NCBI RefSeq assembly: GCF_009848505.1 | Contig: NZ_WWDL01000018.1 | Location: forward strand, 1 to 64,000 | Direction: 5' to 3' | Length of the DNA: 64,000 nucleotides | Origin: Muricoccus harenae | GTDB lineage: Bacteria; Pseudomonadota; Alphaproteobacteria; Acetobacterales; Acetobacteraceae | Shown: positions 25,412 through 34,351 of the stretch, one piece after another | Layout: each line of letters starts with the position of its first letter | Numbering within the stretch: the stretch's first letter is position 1 | The notes under the pieces: generated by a model | The model's input: the letters and a program-made list of their open reading frames with translations, nothing else | What the model was told of the DNA's origin: nothing | Databases searched by the model: none | Position numbers and translations under genes: made by a program

Positions 25412-26757
25412 GCCGAGGCGCGTTCCGCCGCGCATTCGCGCAGGGCTTCGGCCAGCATGTCCATGCCTTCATTGACCAGCTCGTGCGAGGTGGTCAGGGG
25501 GGCGAGGAAGCGGATGACGTTGCCGCGCACGCCGCAGGAGAGGAGCACGAGGCCCTTATCGGCCGCGCGCGCGACGAGGGCGCGGGTGAGGTCGGGGTCG
25601 GGCTTGTCGGCGTCGCCGCCGGAGACGAGCTCCATCGCCACCATGCCGCCGACCTGACGGATGTCGCCGATGATGCCGGTGAGGGAGTTGGTTGCCTGCA
25701 TCTCCTTGATGCGGCGGACCAGGAGATCCCCCAGCTCATTGGCGCGGGTGCAGAGATCCTCCTCCTCGATCACGTCGAGCACCGCATTTGCGGCGGCGCA
25801 GCCGAGCGGGGAGCCGCCATAGGTGCCGCCCAGGCCGCCCGGATGCGGGCTGTCCATGATGGAGGCGGTGCCGGAGACGGCGGAGAGGGGGAAGCCGCCG
25901 GCCAGCGACTTCGCCATGGTCACGAGGTCGGCCTTCACGCCGGTGTGCTCCATGGCGAACATCTTGCCGGTGCGGGCGAAGCCGGTCTGCACCTCGTCCG
26001 CGATCAGCAGGATGCCGTATTTGTCGGCGATGGCGCGCAGGCCCTGCATCAGCTCGGGCTGGGCCTGGTAGAAGCCGCCCTCGCCCTGCACGGGCTCGAT
26101 GATGAAGGCGGCGATCCGGTTCGGGTCGATGTCCGCCTTGAACAGCGTCTCGATGGCGTCGAGCGTCTGCGCGACTTCCTTGCCGTGATAGGCGATGGGG
26201 AAGGGCAGGTGGTAGATGTCGGCCGGCATCGGGCCGAAGCCGACCTTGTAGGGCACGACCTTGCCGGTCAGCGCCATGCCGAGCAGCGTGCGGCCGTGGA
26301 AGGCGCCGGAGAAGGCGATGACGCCCGGGCGGCCGGTATGGGCGCGGGCGATCTTCACCGCATTCTCCACCGCCTCGGCGCCGGTGGTCAGGAACACGGT
26401 CTTGGCCGGGCCGCGCACGGGCGCGATGGCGTTCAGCCGCTCGGCGAGGCGGACATAGCTCTCATAGGGCGTCACCTGGATGCAGGTGTGGGAGAAGTTC
26501 TCCAGCTGCGCCTGCACGGCGGCCTTCACCTTCGGGTGGAGGTGGCCGGTGTTCAGCACGGCGATGCCGCCCGCGAAGTCGATGTAGCGCTTGCCCTCGA
26601 CATCGATGATCTCCGAGCCCTCGGCCTTTGCGGCGAAGACGGGGAGGGAGGTGGCGAGGCCGCGCGGCACGGCGGCTTCCTTGCGCGCCTGCAGGTTGGC
26701 GTTGCGCGGGCCCTCCTCGAGGGGAGCCGTGGTTTCGCCGGTGATGGTGGTGCCCAT
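25408..26757 (-). CDS. gabT: 4-aminobutyrate aminotransferase
   Basis: 449 residues from ATG 26757 (MGTTITGETTAPL). PLP-dependent class III aminotransferase converting GABA and 2-oxoglutarate to succinic semialdehyde and glutamate. Signatures: FAGGIAVLNTGHLHPKV, TGAEAVENAVKIAR, IAFSGAFHGRT, IIEPVQGEGG, LIADEVQTGFARTG, and MAKSLAGGFPLSAV with the Schiff-base lysine. It is divergent from the ThDP enzyme-gabD pair, giving a complete GABA-shunt set. Confidence 0.9.
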   Translation of the reverse strand: MGTTITGETTAPLEEGPRNANLQARKEAAVPRGLATSLPVFAAKAEGSEIIDVEGKRYIDFAGGIAVLNTGHLHPKVKAAVQAQLENFSHTCIQVTPYESYVRLAERLNAIAPVRGPAKTVFLTTGAEAVENAVKIARAHTGRPGVIAFSGAFHGRTLLGMALTGKVVPYKVGFGPMPADIYHLPFPIAYHGKEVAQTLDAIETLFKADIDPNRIAAFIIEPVQGEGGFYQAQPELMQGLRAIADKYGILLIADEVQTGFARTGKMFAMEHTGVKADLVTMAKSLAGGFPLSAVSGTASIMDSPHPGGLGGTYGGSPLGCAAANAVLDVIEEEDLCTRANELGDLLVRRIKEMQATNSLTGIIGDIRQVGGMVAMELVSGGDADKPDPDLTRALVARAADKGLVLLSCGVRGNVIRFLAPLTTSHELVNEGMDMLAEALRECAAERASA

Positions 26758-27025
26758 GGATACAATGTCCCTGTACGCGCGAAGGCCGGAAGTTGCTCCG
26801 CGCCGCGTGCGGGGGCAAGGCTCAAACACACGGTCCGGTGATGGAATAGTGCGGAGGGCGCCTACGGGGCGGTTTGTCGTCTGGGTGAGGACAGATGCGG
26901 GCGCGCCGCGGGCCCGCAGGGGATATCACGGGACCGTGAGCGGCCGGTGCCGGCTGGGGTACCTTGCGGCGCCTGTCCAGGGCGCGCAACTTGCGCCCCC
27001 TTTACGAAACGGGAGTCGACAGTCC

Positions 27026-28567
27026 GTGAACGGTGCCCAAAGTCTTGTCCACACGCTGCTCAAATCGGGTGTGGACACCTGCTTCGCCAACCCGGGCACC
27101 AGCGAGATGCATTTCGTCGCGGCGCTGGACCAGATCCCCGGCATGCGCTGCGTGCTGGGGCTGCAGGAGAATGTCGTGACCGGCATGGCGGACGGGTATT
27201 TCCGCCTGGCCGGGAAGCCCGCCTGCACGCTGCTGCATTGCGGCCCGGGCCTCGCGAATGGCTTGGCCAACCTGCACAATGCGCGCCGGGCGCGCAGCGG
27301 GATCGTCAACATCGTCGGCGACCAGGCGACCTATCACCGACCCTTCGACGCGCCGCTGACGGCGGATACCGAGGGCTGGGCGCGGCCGGTTTCGGGCTGG
27401 GTGCGGACCAGCACGGCCTCGGCCGAGGTGGGAGCCGACGCGGCGGTGGCGGTGCAGGCGGCGCGCACGGCGCCTGGACAGGTCGCGACGCTGGTGCTGC
27501 CCTCCGACGCCTCCTGGGACGAGGGCGGGGTGGTGGCGGAGCCGCTGGCGGTGCCGGCGGCCCAGGCGGCGGACCCTTCCGTCATCCGCAACGCGGCGCG
27601 GGTGCTGCGCGAGAAGAAGAACGTGCTGATCCTGCTGGGCGGGATGGCGCTGCGCGAGAACGGGCAGGCGCTGGCCTGGCGGATTGCGCAGGCGACAGGC
27701 GCGAAGCTGCTGGCCGAGGGCTCCAATGCGCGCGTCTCGCGCGGGCGGGGGCGGCCTCAGCTGGAGCGCGTGCCCTATGTGGCGGATGTGGCGATCAAGG
27801 CCCTGGCGGAGTTCGAGCACATCATCCTGGTGAACGCGAAGGCGCCGGTCGGCTTCTTCGCCTATCCGGACAAGCCTTCGCGCCATTACTCGCCGGATGC
27901 GCAGGTGCATGTGCTGACGCGCTTCGAGCAGAACGCGGAAGCCGCGCTCGCGGCGCTGGCGGACGAGCTGGGCGCGCCGCAGGCGGCGATTCCCGATCCG
28001 GGCCCGCGGCCGCAACCGGGGCGTGGGGCGCCGACGCCGGAGGGGCTGGCGCTGACCGTCGCGGCGCTGATGCCGGAAAACGCGATCGTTTCCGACGAGA
28101 GCGTCTCCTTCGGCCGCGGCTTCTATCCGCTGACCCATACGGCGCCGGCCCATGACTGGCTGCAACTGACCGGCGGCGCGATCGGCGACGGCATGCCGGT
28201 GGCGACCGGTGCCGCGATCGGCGCGGGCGGGCAGCGGCGGGTGATCAGCCTGCAGGCGGATGGCTCGGCGATGTATTCCGTGCAGTCGCTCTGGACGCAG
28301 GCGCGCGAAAAGCTGCCGGTGACGACGATCATCCTGTCGAACCGCAAGTACCAGATCCTGATCGGCGAGTATGCCGGCGTGGGCGCCAATCCGGGGCCGA
28401 CGGCGATGAACATGCTCGACCTCGGCAATCCCGACCTCGACTGGGTGAAGATCGCGAACGGCATGGGCGTGGAGGCCGCGCAGGCGACCACCCTCGAGGC
28501 CTGCGGCGACTTGCTCTCCCAGAGCGTGAGCCGGAACGGCCCCTTCCTCATCGAACTCGTCATCTGA
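27026..28567 (+). CDS. ThDP-dependent enzyme (acetolactate synthase / benzoylformate decarboxylase-like)
   Basis: 513 residues from GTG 27026, preceded by GGGAG at 27011-27015. Three-domain ThDP fold: PYR domain with [13 protein letters not shown] and the conserved Glu in GLQENVVTG that activates ThDP; a central domain around [10 protein letters not shown]; and a PP domain with [13 protein letters not shown] and [14 protein letters not shown], then SN at the end of the metal-binding motif. It will usually be called acetolactate synthase large subunit, yet there is no small subunit, and it sits eight bases before gabD. A 2-oxo acid decarboxylase, perhaps on 2-oxoglutarate, is an alternative suggested by context. 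Confidence 0.8.
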   Translation: MNGAQSLVHTLLKSGVDTCFANPGTSEMHFVAALDQIPGMRCVLGLQENVVTGMADGYFRLAGKPACTLLHCGPGLANGLANLHNARRARSGIVNIVGDQATYHRPFDAPLTADTEGWARPVSGWVRTSTASAEVGADAAVAVQAARTAPGQVATLVLPSDASWDEGGVVAEPLAVPAAQAADPSVIRNAARVLREKKNVLILLGGMALRENGQALAWRIAQATGAKLLAEGSNARVSRGRGRPQLERVPYVADVAIKALAEFEHIILVNAKAPVGFFAYPDKPSRHYSPDAQVHVLTRFEQNAEAALAALADELGAPQAAIPDPGPRPQPGRGAPTPEGLALTVAALMPENAIVSDESVSFGRGFYPLTHTAPAHDWLQLTGGAIGDGMPVATGAAIGAGGQRRVISLQADGSAMYSVQSLWTQAREKLPVTTIILSNRKYQILIGEYAGVGANPGPTAMNMLDLGNPDLDWVKIANGMGVEAAQATTLEACGDLLSQSVSRNGPFLIELVI

Positions 28568-28575
28568 CGGAGACC

Positions 28576-30021
28576 ATGACCATGGCCAGCTATCCTAAGG
28601 TGCAGCTGCACATTGACGGCGAGTGGCGCGATGCGCGCTCCGGCAAGGTGCTGGAGATCATCAACCCGGCGACGGAAGAGGCGATCGGCACCGTCGCCCA
28701 TGCCGAGAAGGTGGATCTCGACGAGGCGCTCGCCGCGACCGAGCGCGGCTTCGCGGTGTGGCGCAAGGTTTCGGTGTTCGAGCGCAGCAAGCTGATGCGC
28801 AAGGCCGCGGACCTGCTGCGCTCCCGCGCCGATTCCATCGCCGCGATGATGACGGCCGAACAGGGCAAGCCCCTCGTCGAGGCGAAGGGCGAGGTGCTGG
28901 CCGGCGCGGATGTGATCGACTGGTTCGCGGAGGAAGGGCGGCGCGCCTATGGCCGCGTGATCCCGGCGCGGGCCGAGGGGATCTATCAGCTGGTGGTGCG
29001 TGAGCCGGTGGGTCCGGTCGCGGCCTTCACGCCGTGGAACTTCCCGATCAATCAGGTGGTGCGGAAGCTTTCCGCGGCGCTGGCGACGGGCTGCTCGATC
29101 ATCGTGAAGGCGCCGGAGGAGACGCCTGCCTCGCCGGCCGAGCTGATCCGCTGCTTCGTGGATGCGGGCGTGCCGAAGGGCGTGATCGGGCTCGTCTATG
29201 GCGTGCCGTCGGAGATTTCCTCCTACCTCATCCCGCATCCGGTCATCCGTAAGATCACCTTCACGGGTTCCACCCCGGTCGGGAAGATGCTGGCGGCCAT
29301 GGCTGGGCAGCACATGAAGCGTGCGACGATGGAGCTGGGCGGCCATGCCCCGGCCATCGTGTTCGACGACGCCGACATCCAGAAGGCAGCGAAGACGCTG
29401 GCCGCTTCCAAATTCCGCAACGCCGGCCAGGTATGCGTTTCGCCGACTCGCTTCCTGGTGCAGGAGCGGAGCTTCGACGAGTTCCTCGAGACCTTCACCA
29501 ACGCGGCCAAGGCCATCAAGGTCGGTGCCGGGACGGAAGAGGGCGTGGCGATGGGGCCGCTGGCGAATGAGCGCCGCATCCCCTCCATCGAAGCGCTGGT
29601 GCAGGACGCGGTGGGCCGTGGCGCGAAGCTGCAGACGGGTGGCAAGCGAATCGGCAACAAGGGCTACTTCTACGAGCCGACGGTGATCTCCGACCTGCCG
29701 CGCGACTCCCGCGCGATGAACGAGGAGCCCTTCGGACCGCTGGCGCTGGTGAACCGCTTCTCCGACTTCGACGAGGTGGTGGCGGAATCCAACCGTCTCC
29801 CCTTCGGGCTGGCGGCCTATGCCTTCACCGGATCCGCGACGACGGCGCAGGCCATCGCGGCGAAGGTCGAGACGGGGATGATGACGATCAACCATCTTGG
29901 CCTGGCCCTGCCGGAAGTGCCCTTCGGCGGCGTGAAGGACAGCGGCTACGGCTCCGAGGGCGGGTCCGAGGCGATCGAGCCCTATCTGGTGACGAAGTTC
30001 GTCACGCAGGCGGGGCTGTAG
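28576..30021 (+). CDS. gabD: Succinate-semialdehyde dehydrogenase (NAD(P)+)
   Basis: 481 residues from ATG 28576 (ATG 28582 also possible). Aldehyde dehydrogenase oxidising succinic semialdehyde to succinate. Seen: [16 protein letters not shown] (nucleotide binding), [20 protein letters not shown] with the catalytic Glu, and GQVCVSPTR with the catalytic Cys; the C-terminus [14 protein letters not shown] is typical of the GabD subfamily. Directly downstream (eight bases) of the ThDP enzyme gene, so certainly co-transcribed. Confidence 0.9.
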   Translation: MTMASYPKVQLHIDGEWRDARSGKVLEIINPATEEAIGTVAHAEKVDLDEALAATERGFAVWRKVSVFERSKLMRKAADLLRSRADSIAAMMTAEQGKPLVEAKGEVLAGADVIDWFAEEGRRAYGRVIPARAEGIYQLVVREPVGPVAAFTPWNFPINQVVRKLSAALATGCSIIVKAPEETPASPAELIRCFVDAGVPKGVIGLVYGVPSEISSYLIPHPVIRKITFTGSTPVGKMLAAMAGQHMKRATMELGGHAPAIVFDDADIQKAAKTLAASKFRNAGQVCVSPTRFLVQERSFDEFLETFTNAAKAIKVGAGTEEGVAMGPLANERRIPSIEALVQDAVGRGAKLQTGGKRIGNKGYFYEPTVISDLPRDSRAMNEEPFGPLALVNRFSDFDEVVAESNRLPFGLAAYAFTGSATTAQAIAAKVETGMMTINHLGLALPEVPFGGVKDSGYGSEGGSEAIEPYLVTKFVTQAGL

Positions 30022-30337
30022 GAAAGCCGGAGGCTCTGCCTCCGGATCTCCGCCGGGGTGGCAGCGGCCACCCCGGACCCGCGATGGCTTTCTGCGGGGA
30101 TGGTTTGATGCGCGGCACCGCGGGGCTGGTGCCTGAGGTCATGGACCTCAGGCGCGGCTTCCATCGGAGCATGGGGCTCGGGGCGCATGACTGCCGCCGG
30201 AAATACCTGCGGGCGCGAGCAAGCTTCGGGAGCATTTATCCCGGTTCGCCTGGAAGCTGACCTGTCTTCGGAGGCTGAACCTCCTGCCTGCACCGCCTCG
30301 GACATAGGGAGTAGGTCTGCTCCCATGCGGGGCAGTA
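30022..30337. other. Intergenic region, 316 bases, palindrome cluster
   Basis: No gene seen. The left half carries three strong hairpins (listed separately); the right half (30160-30337) has no structure I can name. Confidence 0.65.
30027..30153 (+). repeat. Cluster of three palindromic (REP-like) hairpins
   Basis: Hairpin 1: CCGGAGGC (30027-30034) with GCCTCCGG (30038-30045). Hairpin 2: CCGGGGTGGC (30053-30062) with GCCACCCCGG (30067-30076). Hairpin 3: GCCTGAGGTC (30131-30140) with GACCTCAGGC (30144-30153). All stems are perfect. Hairpins 1 and 2 together look like the REP-type intergenic palindromes spread through related genomes; the first may also terminate gabD, though no T run follows. 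Confidence 0.65.
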
Positions 30338-31102
30338 TTAGATCGGCCAGTCCAGCGGCGGGTCGTAGCGGACGGCGGTGAAGCACAACCCGTCGGGCGG
30401 GGCGGTCTGACCGGCGCGGGTGCGGTCGCGACCGTCGAGCACGGCGCGGGGCCAGGTGACCGGGCGCGCACCGCGGCCGACCTGGGCCAGGGTGCCGACC
30501 ATGTTTCGGACCTGGTGGTGCAGGAAGGAGCGGGCCTCCACCGTGACCACGATCTCGTCGCCATGGCGGGAGACGTCGAGGCGGTCCAGCGTGCGGAGGG
30601 CGTCCTTGGCTTGGCAGGCGGCGGCACGGAAGGCGGAGAAGTCGTGGTGGCCGAGCAGCATCTGCGCGGCTTCGTGCATGGCGCCGGCATCCAGTCGCTG
30701 CGGGACATGCCAGACGCGGCCGAGGTCCAGCCCCGGCCGAGCGCGGCGGTTGAGGATGCAGTAGCGATAGGCGCGGTGGACCGCCGAGAAGCGGGCGCTC
30801 CATTCCTCCGGGGGGCGGACGACGGAGAGCACCGCGACGGGATGGGGACGGGTGCGGGTGTTCAGCGCCTCGCGGATGCGCTCCACCGGAAGGTCGGCGG
30901 CGAGGTCCACCTGGGCGACCTGGCCTTCGGCATGGACGCCCGTGTCGGTGCGGCCGGCACCACCGATTACCGGCTCCACGCCGCCATTCAGCGGAGCGGC
31001 GGCTTCCTCCAGCACCTGCTGCACCGTGAGGCCGTCCTTCTGGCGCTGCCAGCCCAGGAAGGGCGTGCCGTCATATTCGATCAGCAGGGCGTAGCGGGGC
31101 AT
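30338..31102 (-). CDS. truA: tRNA pseudouridine synthase A
   Basis: 254 residues from ATG 31102 (MPRYALLIEYDGTPFLGWQRQ). Makes pseudouridine at positions 38-40 of tRNA anticodon arms. Key motif GGAGRTDTGVHAEGQ carries the catalytic Asp; RAYRYCILNR and FLHHQVRNMVGTL are family-conserved. It follows fmt with one base between them, in the def-fmt-truA order. Confidence 0.93.
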   Translation of the reverse strand: MPRYALLIEYDGTPFLGWQRQKDGLTVQQVLEEAAAPLNGGVEPVIGGAGRTDTGVHAEGQVAQVDLAADLPVERIREALNTRTRPHPVAVLSVVRPPEEWSARFSAVHRAYRYCILNRRARPGLDLGRVWHVPQRLDAGAMHEAAQMLLGHHDFSAFRAAACQAKDALRTLDRLDVSRHGDEIVVTVEARSFLHHQVRNMVGTLAQVGRGARPVTWPRAVLDGRDRTRAGQTAPPDGLCFTAVRYDPPLDWPI

Positions 31103-31103
31103 T

Positions 31104-32054
31104 TCAGCCGAGGATCGTGCCGGGAGCCACGCGGGTGCCGCGCAGGAAGGCGGCGCTGTCCATGGCGGCGCGGCCGGGCTTCTGGATACGGATGAGCTGG
31201 AGGGCGGTGCCCTCGCCGCAGGCAACCAGCAGGGTATCGTCCAGCACGGTGCCCGGGGGCGCCTGCCGGCCTGAGGCGGGTTCAGCGGAAAGCACGCGCA
31301 GGGGCTCGCCGTTCAGTGCGGTGAAGGCGCCGGGCCAGGGGGACATGGCGCGGATGCGGCGGTCCAGCGCCTCGGCTGGCTGGGTCCAGTCCAGCCGGCC
31401 ATCCTCCTTACCGAGCTTGGGGGCGTAGGTGGCGCCTTGCTCGGGCTGCGGGATGGCGGGGGGATCTTCCTCCAAGGCGCGCAGGATCAGGCGGGCGCCC
31501 ATGGCGGAGAGGCGGTCATGGACATCCGGCGTGGTGTCCCGGGGTTCGATGGGAGTGGCTTCGCGCAGGAGCATGGGGCCGGTGTCCAGGCCTTCGTCCA
31601 TCCGCATGATGGTGATGCCGGTCTCGGCGTCCCCGGCCAGGACGGCAGCGTGGATGGGGGCGGCGCCGCGCCAGCGGGGAAGGAGGCTGGCATGAATGTT
31701 CAGGCAGCCGCGGCGCGGGGCGTCCAGCATGGGCTTGGGCAGGATCAGGCCGTAGGCGACGACCACCGCGGCATCGAGGTCCAGGGCGGCGAAGGCCTCG
31801 TGCTCGGCGGTGTCGCGGCGGACCTTCGCGGGCGTGCGGACGGGCAGGCCGAGGTCGAGGGCGGCCTGGTGGACGGGGCAGGGGGTCTCGTGCTGGCCGC
31901 GCCCGGCGGGGCGGGGGGGCTGGGCATAGACGGCGGCGATCTCGTGGCCGGCGGCGTGCAGGGCGTGCAGGGCGGGGACGGAGAAGGCGGGGCTGCCCAT
32001 GAAGGCCAGGCGCAGGGGACGGGTGGTGCGCTCCTGCGCCGCGGCGGTGGTCAC
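31104..32054 (-). CDS. fmt: Methionyl-tRNA formyltransferase
   Basis: 316 residues. Formylates initiator Met-tRNA with 10-formyl-THF. N-terminal Rossmann domain [28 protein letters not shown] holds the catalytic His of the N-H-D triad; [10 protein letters not shown] carries the Asp. The C-terminal OB-like domain (about 205-310) binds the tRNA acceptor. Its start overlaps the end of def by four bases. Confidence 0.95.
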   Translation of the reverse strand: MTTAAAQERTTRPLRLAFMGSPAFSVPALHALHAAGHEIAAVYAQPPRPAGRGQHETPCPVHQAALDLGLPVRTPAKVRRDTAEHEAFAALDLDAAVVVAYGLILPKPMLDAPRRGCLNIHASLLPRWRGAAPIHAAVLAGDAETGITIMRMDEGLDTGPMLLREATPIEPRDTTPDVHDRLSAMGARLILRALEEDPPAIPQPEQGATYAPKLGKEDGRLDWTQPAEALDRRIRAMSPWPGAFTALNGEPLRVLSAEPASGRQAPPGTVLDDTLLVACGEGTALQLIRIQKPGRAAMDSAAFLRGTRVAPGTILG

Positions 32055-32587
32055 ATCGCCTCCCGCGACTTCAGCTTCTGCTCCTTCAGGAACCTCTTCA
32101 GCAGCATGTTGCGCTTCAGCGGGCTGATGCGGTCGGTGAACATCACGCCGTCCAGGTGGTCGATCTCGTGCTGGAGGCAGGTGGCGAGGAGGTCGTCGGC
32201 CTCCATCTCCCGGCGGGTGCCGTCCAACTCGCGCCAGCGGACCTTCACCCGGGCGGGGCGCTCGACATCGGCATATTGGCCGGGGATGGAGAGGCAGCCT
32301 TCTTCGCGGATCGCGCGCTCCTCGCTGGCGGCGACGATCTCGGGGTTCACCAGCACCATCGGGCTGGGGGGACTGCCCTCATGCTGGACGTCGAGGACGA
32401 TGAGGCGCAGGCCCTCGCCCACTTGGGGGGCGGCAAGGCCGATGCCCGGCGCCTTGTACATGGTGGCCAGCATGCGGGGCGCGAGCTCCCGCACGCGGTC
32501 CGCATCGCCTTCGGCCACCGGGCGCGCCTTGGCGCGCAGGATGGGGGCAGGGTGGAGCAGGACAGGGAGGAGGAGGATGTCGGTCAT
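32051..32587 (-). CDS. def: Peptide deformylase
   Basis: 178 residues from ATG 32587 ([13 protein letters not shown]). Removes the N-formyl group from nascent proteins. The three motifs are present: [11 protein letters not shown] (GxGxAAxQ), EEGCLSIPG (EGCLS with the metal Cys) and [11 protein letters not shown] (HExxH). First gene of the def-fmt-truA operon. The next gene upstream, hsp20, is divergent. Confidence 0.93.
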   Translation of the reverse strand: MTDILLLPVLLHPAPILRAKARPVAEGDADRVRELAPRMLATMYKAPGIGLAAPQVGEGLRLIVLDVQHEGSPPSPMVLVNPEIVAASEERAIREEGCLSIPGQYADVERPARVKVRWRELDGTRREMEADDLLATCLQHEIDHLDGVMFTDRISPLKRNMLLKRFLKEQKLKSREAM

Positions 32588-32701
32588 GGCTTGCTCCGCC
32601 CGCATGTAGGGCAGAAAGGTACGCGGCGGAATGCATGTCAGGGCTGCTCTGCCTGCCACTGTACCAAGCGGGTATGGCCGGGGAGCGCGGCCGGGGTGAT
32701 C

Positions 32702-32730
32702 TTGCAACAGAGGGCGGGATTACCGATATC
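32702..32730 (+). promoter_or_regulatory. Possible promoter of hsp20
   Basis: TTGCAA (32702-32707), a 17-base spacer and GATATC (32725-32730) look like a housekeeping promoter. The overlapping CTTGCA resembles a heat-shock sigma factor -35 but lacks a matching CCCCAT -10. Confidence 0.35.
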
Positions 32731-32761
32731 CTTTGCCGGGGCCGGTGCCTTGATGGGCCGG

Positions 32762-32788
32762 TCCTTCGTGGCCTCGCTTCCTCAAGGA
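32762..32788 (+). promoter_or_regulatory. Leader hairpin hiding the hsp20 Shine-Dalgarno
   Basis: TCCTT (32762-32766) is perfectly complementary to the Shine-Dalgarno AAGGA (32784-32788), which lies nine bases before ATG 32798. A second TCCTT occurs about 33 bases upstream of the first. This is the arrangement of small RNA thermometers before alphaproteobacterial hsp20 genes; it is a prediction from pairing only. Confidence 0.35.
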
Positions 32789-32797
32789 TGCCGCTTC

Positions 32798-33235
32798 ATG
32801 TCGCGTTCGCCGGTCTTCGGATCGCCGCTCTTCCTGGGCTTTGACCACCTCGAGCAGATGCTCGACCGGGTGCAGAAGTCTGCTGACGGCTATCCCCCCT
32901 ACAATATCGAGCAGACGGCGGCCGACAGGTTGCGGATCACCCTTGCCGTGGCGGGCTTTGCCATGGACGACCTGCAGATCACGCAGGAAGACAACCAGCT
33001 GGTGATCCGGGGCCGCCAGAGGGACGATTCCGAAGGACGCATCTTCCTGCATCGCGGCATTGCCGCGCGGCAGTTCCAGCGGGCCTTCGTGATCGCCGAA
33101 GGCATCGATATCGAGGGCGCCTGGCTCGACAACGGCCTGCTCCATGTGGAGCTGCGCCGTCCCCAGCCAGAGGTCCGCGTCCGGACCATCCAGATCAATG
33201 GCAAGACCCGCCCGATGGTGGACGGCGAGGCCTGA
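32798..33235 (+). CDS. Small heat shock protein Hsp20
   Basis: 145 residues from ATG 32798 (MSRSPVFGSPLFLGFDHLEQM). ATP-independent holdase. The start FDHLEQMLDRV and YPPYNIEQTAADRLRITLAVAGFAMDDLQI are typical of the IbpA/HspA group of alphaproteobacteria; the alpha-crystallin domain ends near LLHVELRRP, with the C-terminal IxI-like part RTIQINGK. It is followed 89 bases later by the DUF1150 gene, its usual partner. Confidence 0.9.
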   Translation: MSRSPVFGSPLFLGFDHLEQMLDRVQKSADGYPPYNIEQTAADRLRITLAVAGFAMDDLQITQEDNQLVIRGRQRDDSEGRIFLHRGIAARQFQRAFVIAEGIDIEGAWLDNGLLHVELRRPQPEVRVRTIQINGKTRPMVDGEA

Positions 33236-33324
33236 ACAATCCCCGCCCGTGATGCCCCGCCGAACCGGGGGGCCGAATGGGCGTTATTAGTCCGCAGGCC
33301 ATTCCGGCTGCGGGCGAGGAGAAG

Positions 33325-33549
33325 ATGATGAACCCGACCCCTGCCTTCACCCTCCGCAACCTGTCCGCCCTCGACTGGGCGCGATTTGGGGCGCAGGAGT
33401 TGGCCTATATCCGCCCGGTGACCGTGAACGGCGCTTCGGCGGTGGCGATCCATGCGGCGGATGGCACGCCGATCGGTGCGGCGCCGACCGAGGCGCTGGC
33501 GATTGCGGCCATCCTGCAACACGAAATGGCGCCCGTCCTCGTCCACTAA
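33325..33549 (+). CDS. DUF1150 family protein
   Basis: 74 residues from ATG 33325 or 33328, with AGGAG at 33317-33321. Small protein of unknown function conserved beside hsp20 in alphaproteobacteria. Recognised from LDWARFGAQELAYIRPV and the ending AIAAILQHEMAPVLVH. Likely co-expressed with hsp20; a chaperone-related role is an inference from that link. Confidence 0.82.
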   Translation: MMNPTPAFTLRNLSALDWARFGAQELAYIRPVTVNGASAVAIHAADGTPIGAAPTEALAIAAILQHEMAPVLVH

Positions 33550-33661
33550 GGCGAGGTCGAGCGCGAGCGGGGCACGCGAGGGCATCCTTCGCGCGGGCGC
33601 GCGGCTGAAGGCGACCGAGGGGAGGCGCCGCGCCTCCCCGCCGGTCCCTTGGTCCGGCGTG

Positions 33662-34279
33662 TCAGGCTGGGCGCGCCAAACCGTCCGGATGGGGGTCGAT
33701 CCAGCCCACATGGCCGTCGGTGCGGCGATAGACGACATTCAGGATTCCGGAGCCCCGGTTGCGGAACATCAGGACCGGCGCCTGGGATAAGTCGAGACGC
33801 ATCACCGCCTCGGGCACGGTGAGATGGCTGATTTCGGTCGGGGTTTCGGCAACGATCGCGCCATTGTGCTGGCCGTCAGCGACCTCGGTCGCGAACGCCG
33901 CGCCCTCCTCGGCCTCTTCTTCGTCCCGCAGCAGCACGTCGCGGGCCATTTCGGCGAGGGGATTGCGTTCCTCGGCCATGTTCCGCGCATGCTCGTTCAC
34001 GCGGCGCCGGTAGCGGCGCAGGCGCTTGCCGATATGGGCGGCGGCGTCGGCGAAGGCGCGGTGGGCGTCGATTCCCTCCCCCTCGGCCCGCATGCTGAGG
34101 CCGCGGCCAGCTCGGAGATTGATGTCGCAGGCGAAGAATGTGCGATCCCTTCGAAAGGTCACATGTGCATCCAGCGCATGGTCGAAGTATTTTCGCGCGA
34201 CTGCGGCCAGCCCATCCGTCACATGCGTTTTCAGTGCCTCCCCGGTCTCAACGCCCTTGCCGGCGACCGTGATGTGCAT
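33662..34279 (-). CDS. hpf: Ribosome hibernation promoting factor, long form
   Basis: 205 residues. N-terminal HPF/RaiA domain (MHITVAGKGVETGEALKTHV, RYRRRVNEHARN) binds the 30S decoding centre; after an acidic linker (about 115-140) the C-terminal domain (VMRLDLSQAPVLMFRN, RRTDGHVGWIDPHP) makes the dimer that pairs ribosomes into 100S particles. GAGGGAG gives a strong ribosome-binding site. It follows rpoN, a common arrangement, but no ptsN follows as in many relatives. Confidence 0.92.
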   Translation of the reverse strand: MHITVAGKGVETGEALKTHVTDGLAAVARKYFDHALDAHVTFRRDRTFFACDINLRAGRGLSMRAEGEGIDAHRAFADAAAHIGKRLRRYRRRVNEHARNMAEERNPLAEMARDVLLRDEEEAEEGAAFATEVADGQHNGAIVAETPTEISHLTVPEAVMRLDLSQAPVLMFRNRGSGILNVVYRRTDGHVGWIDPHPDGLARPA

Positions 34280-34351
34280 GGATAGGCTCCCTCTGATCTC
34301 ATTGTAACAAATGTGACCTGTGGGGCAGGCTTGGCGCTTTAAAGGGGCGTT

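Noticed and set aside
27026-28567. Acetolactate synthase of branched-chain amino acid synthesis
   Set aside because: No ilvN or ilvC neighbour and the gene is coupled to gabD; kept as a ThDP enzyme with unspecified substrate.
32702-32730. Heat-shock sigma factor promoter for hsp20
   Set aside because: CTTGCA resembles the -35, but no CCCCAT-type -10 is at the expected spacing; recorded as a possible ordinary promoter.
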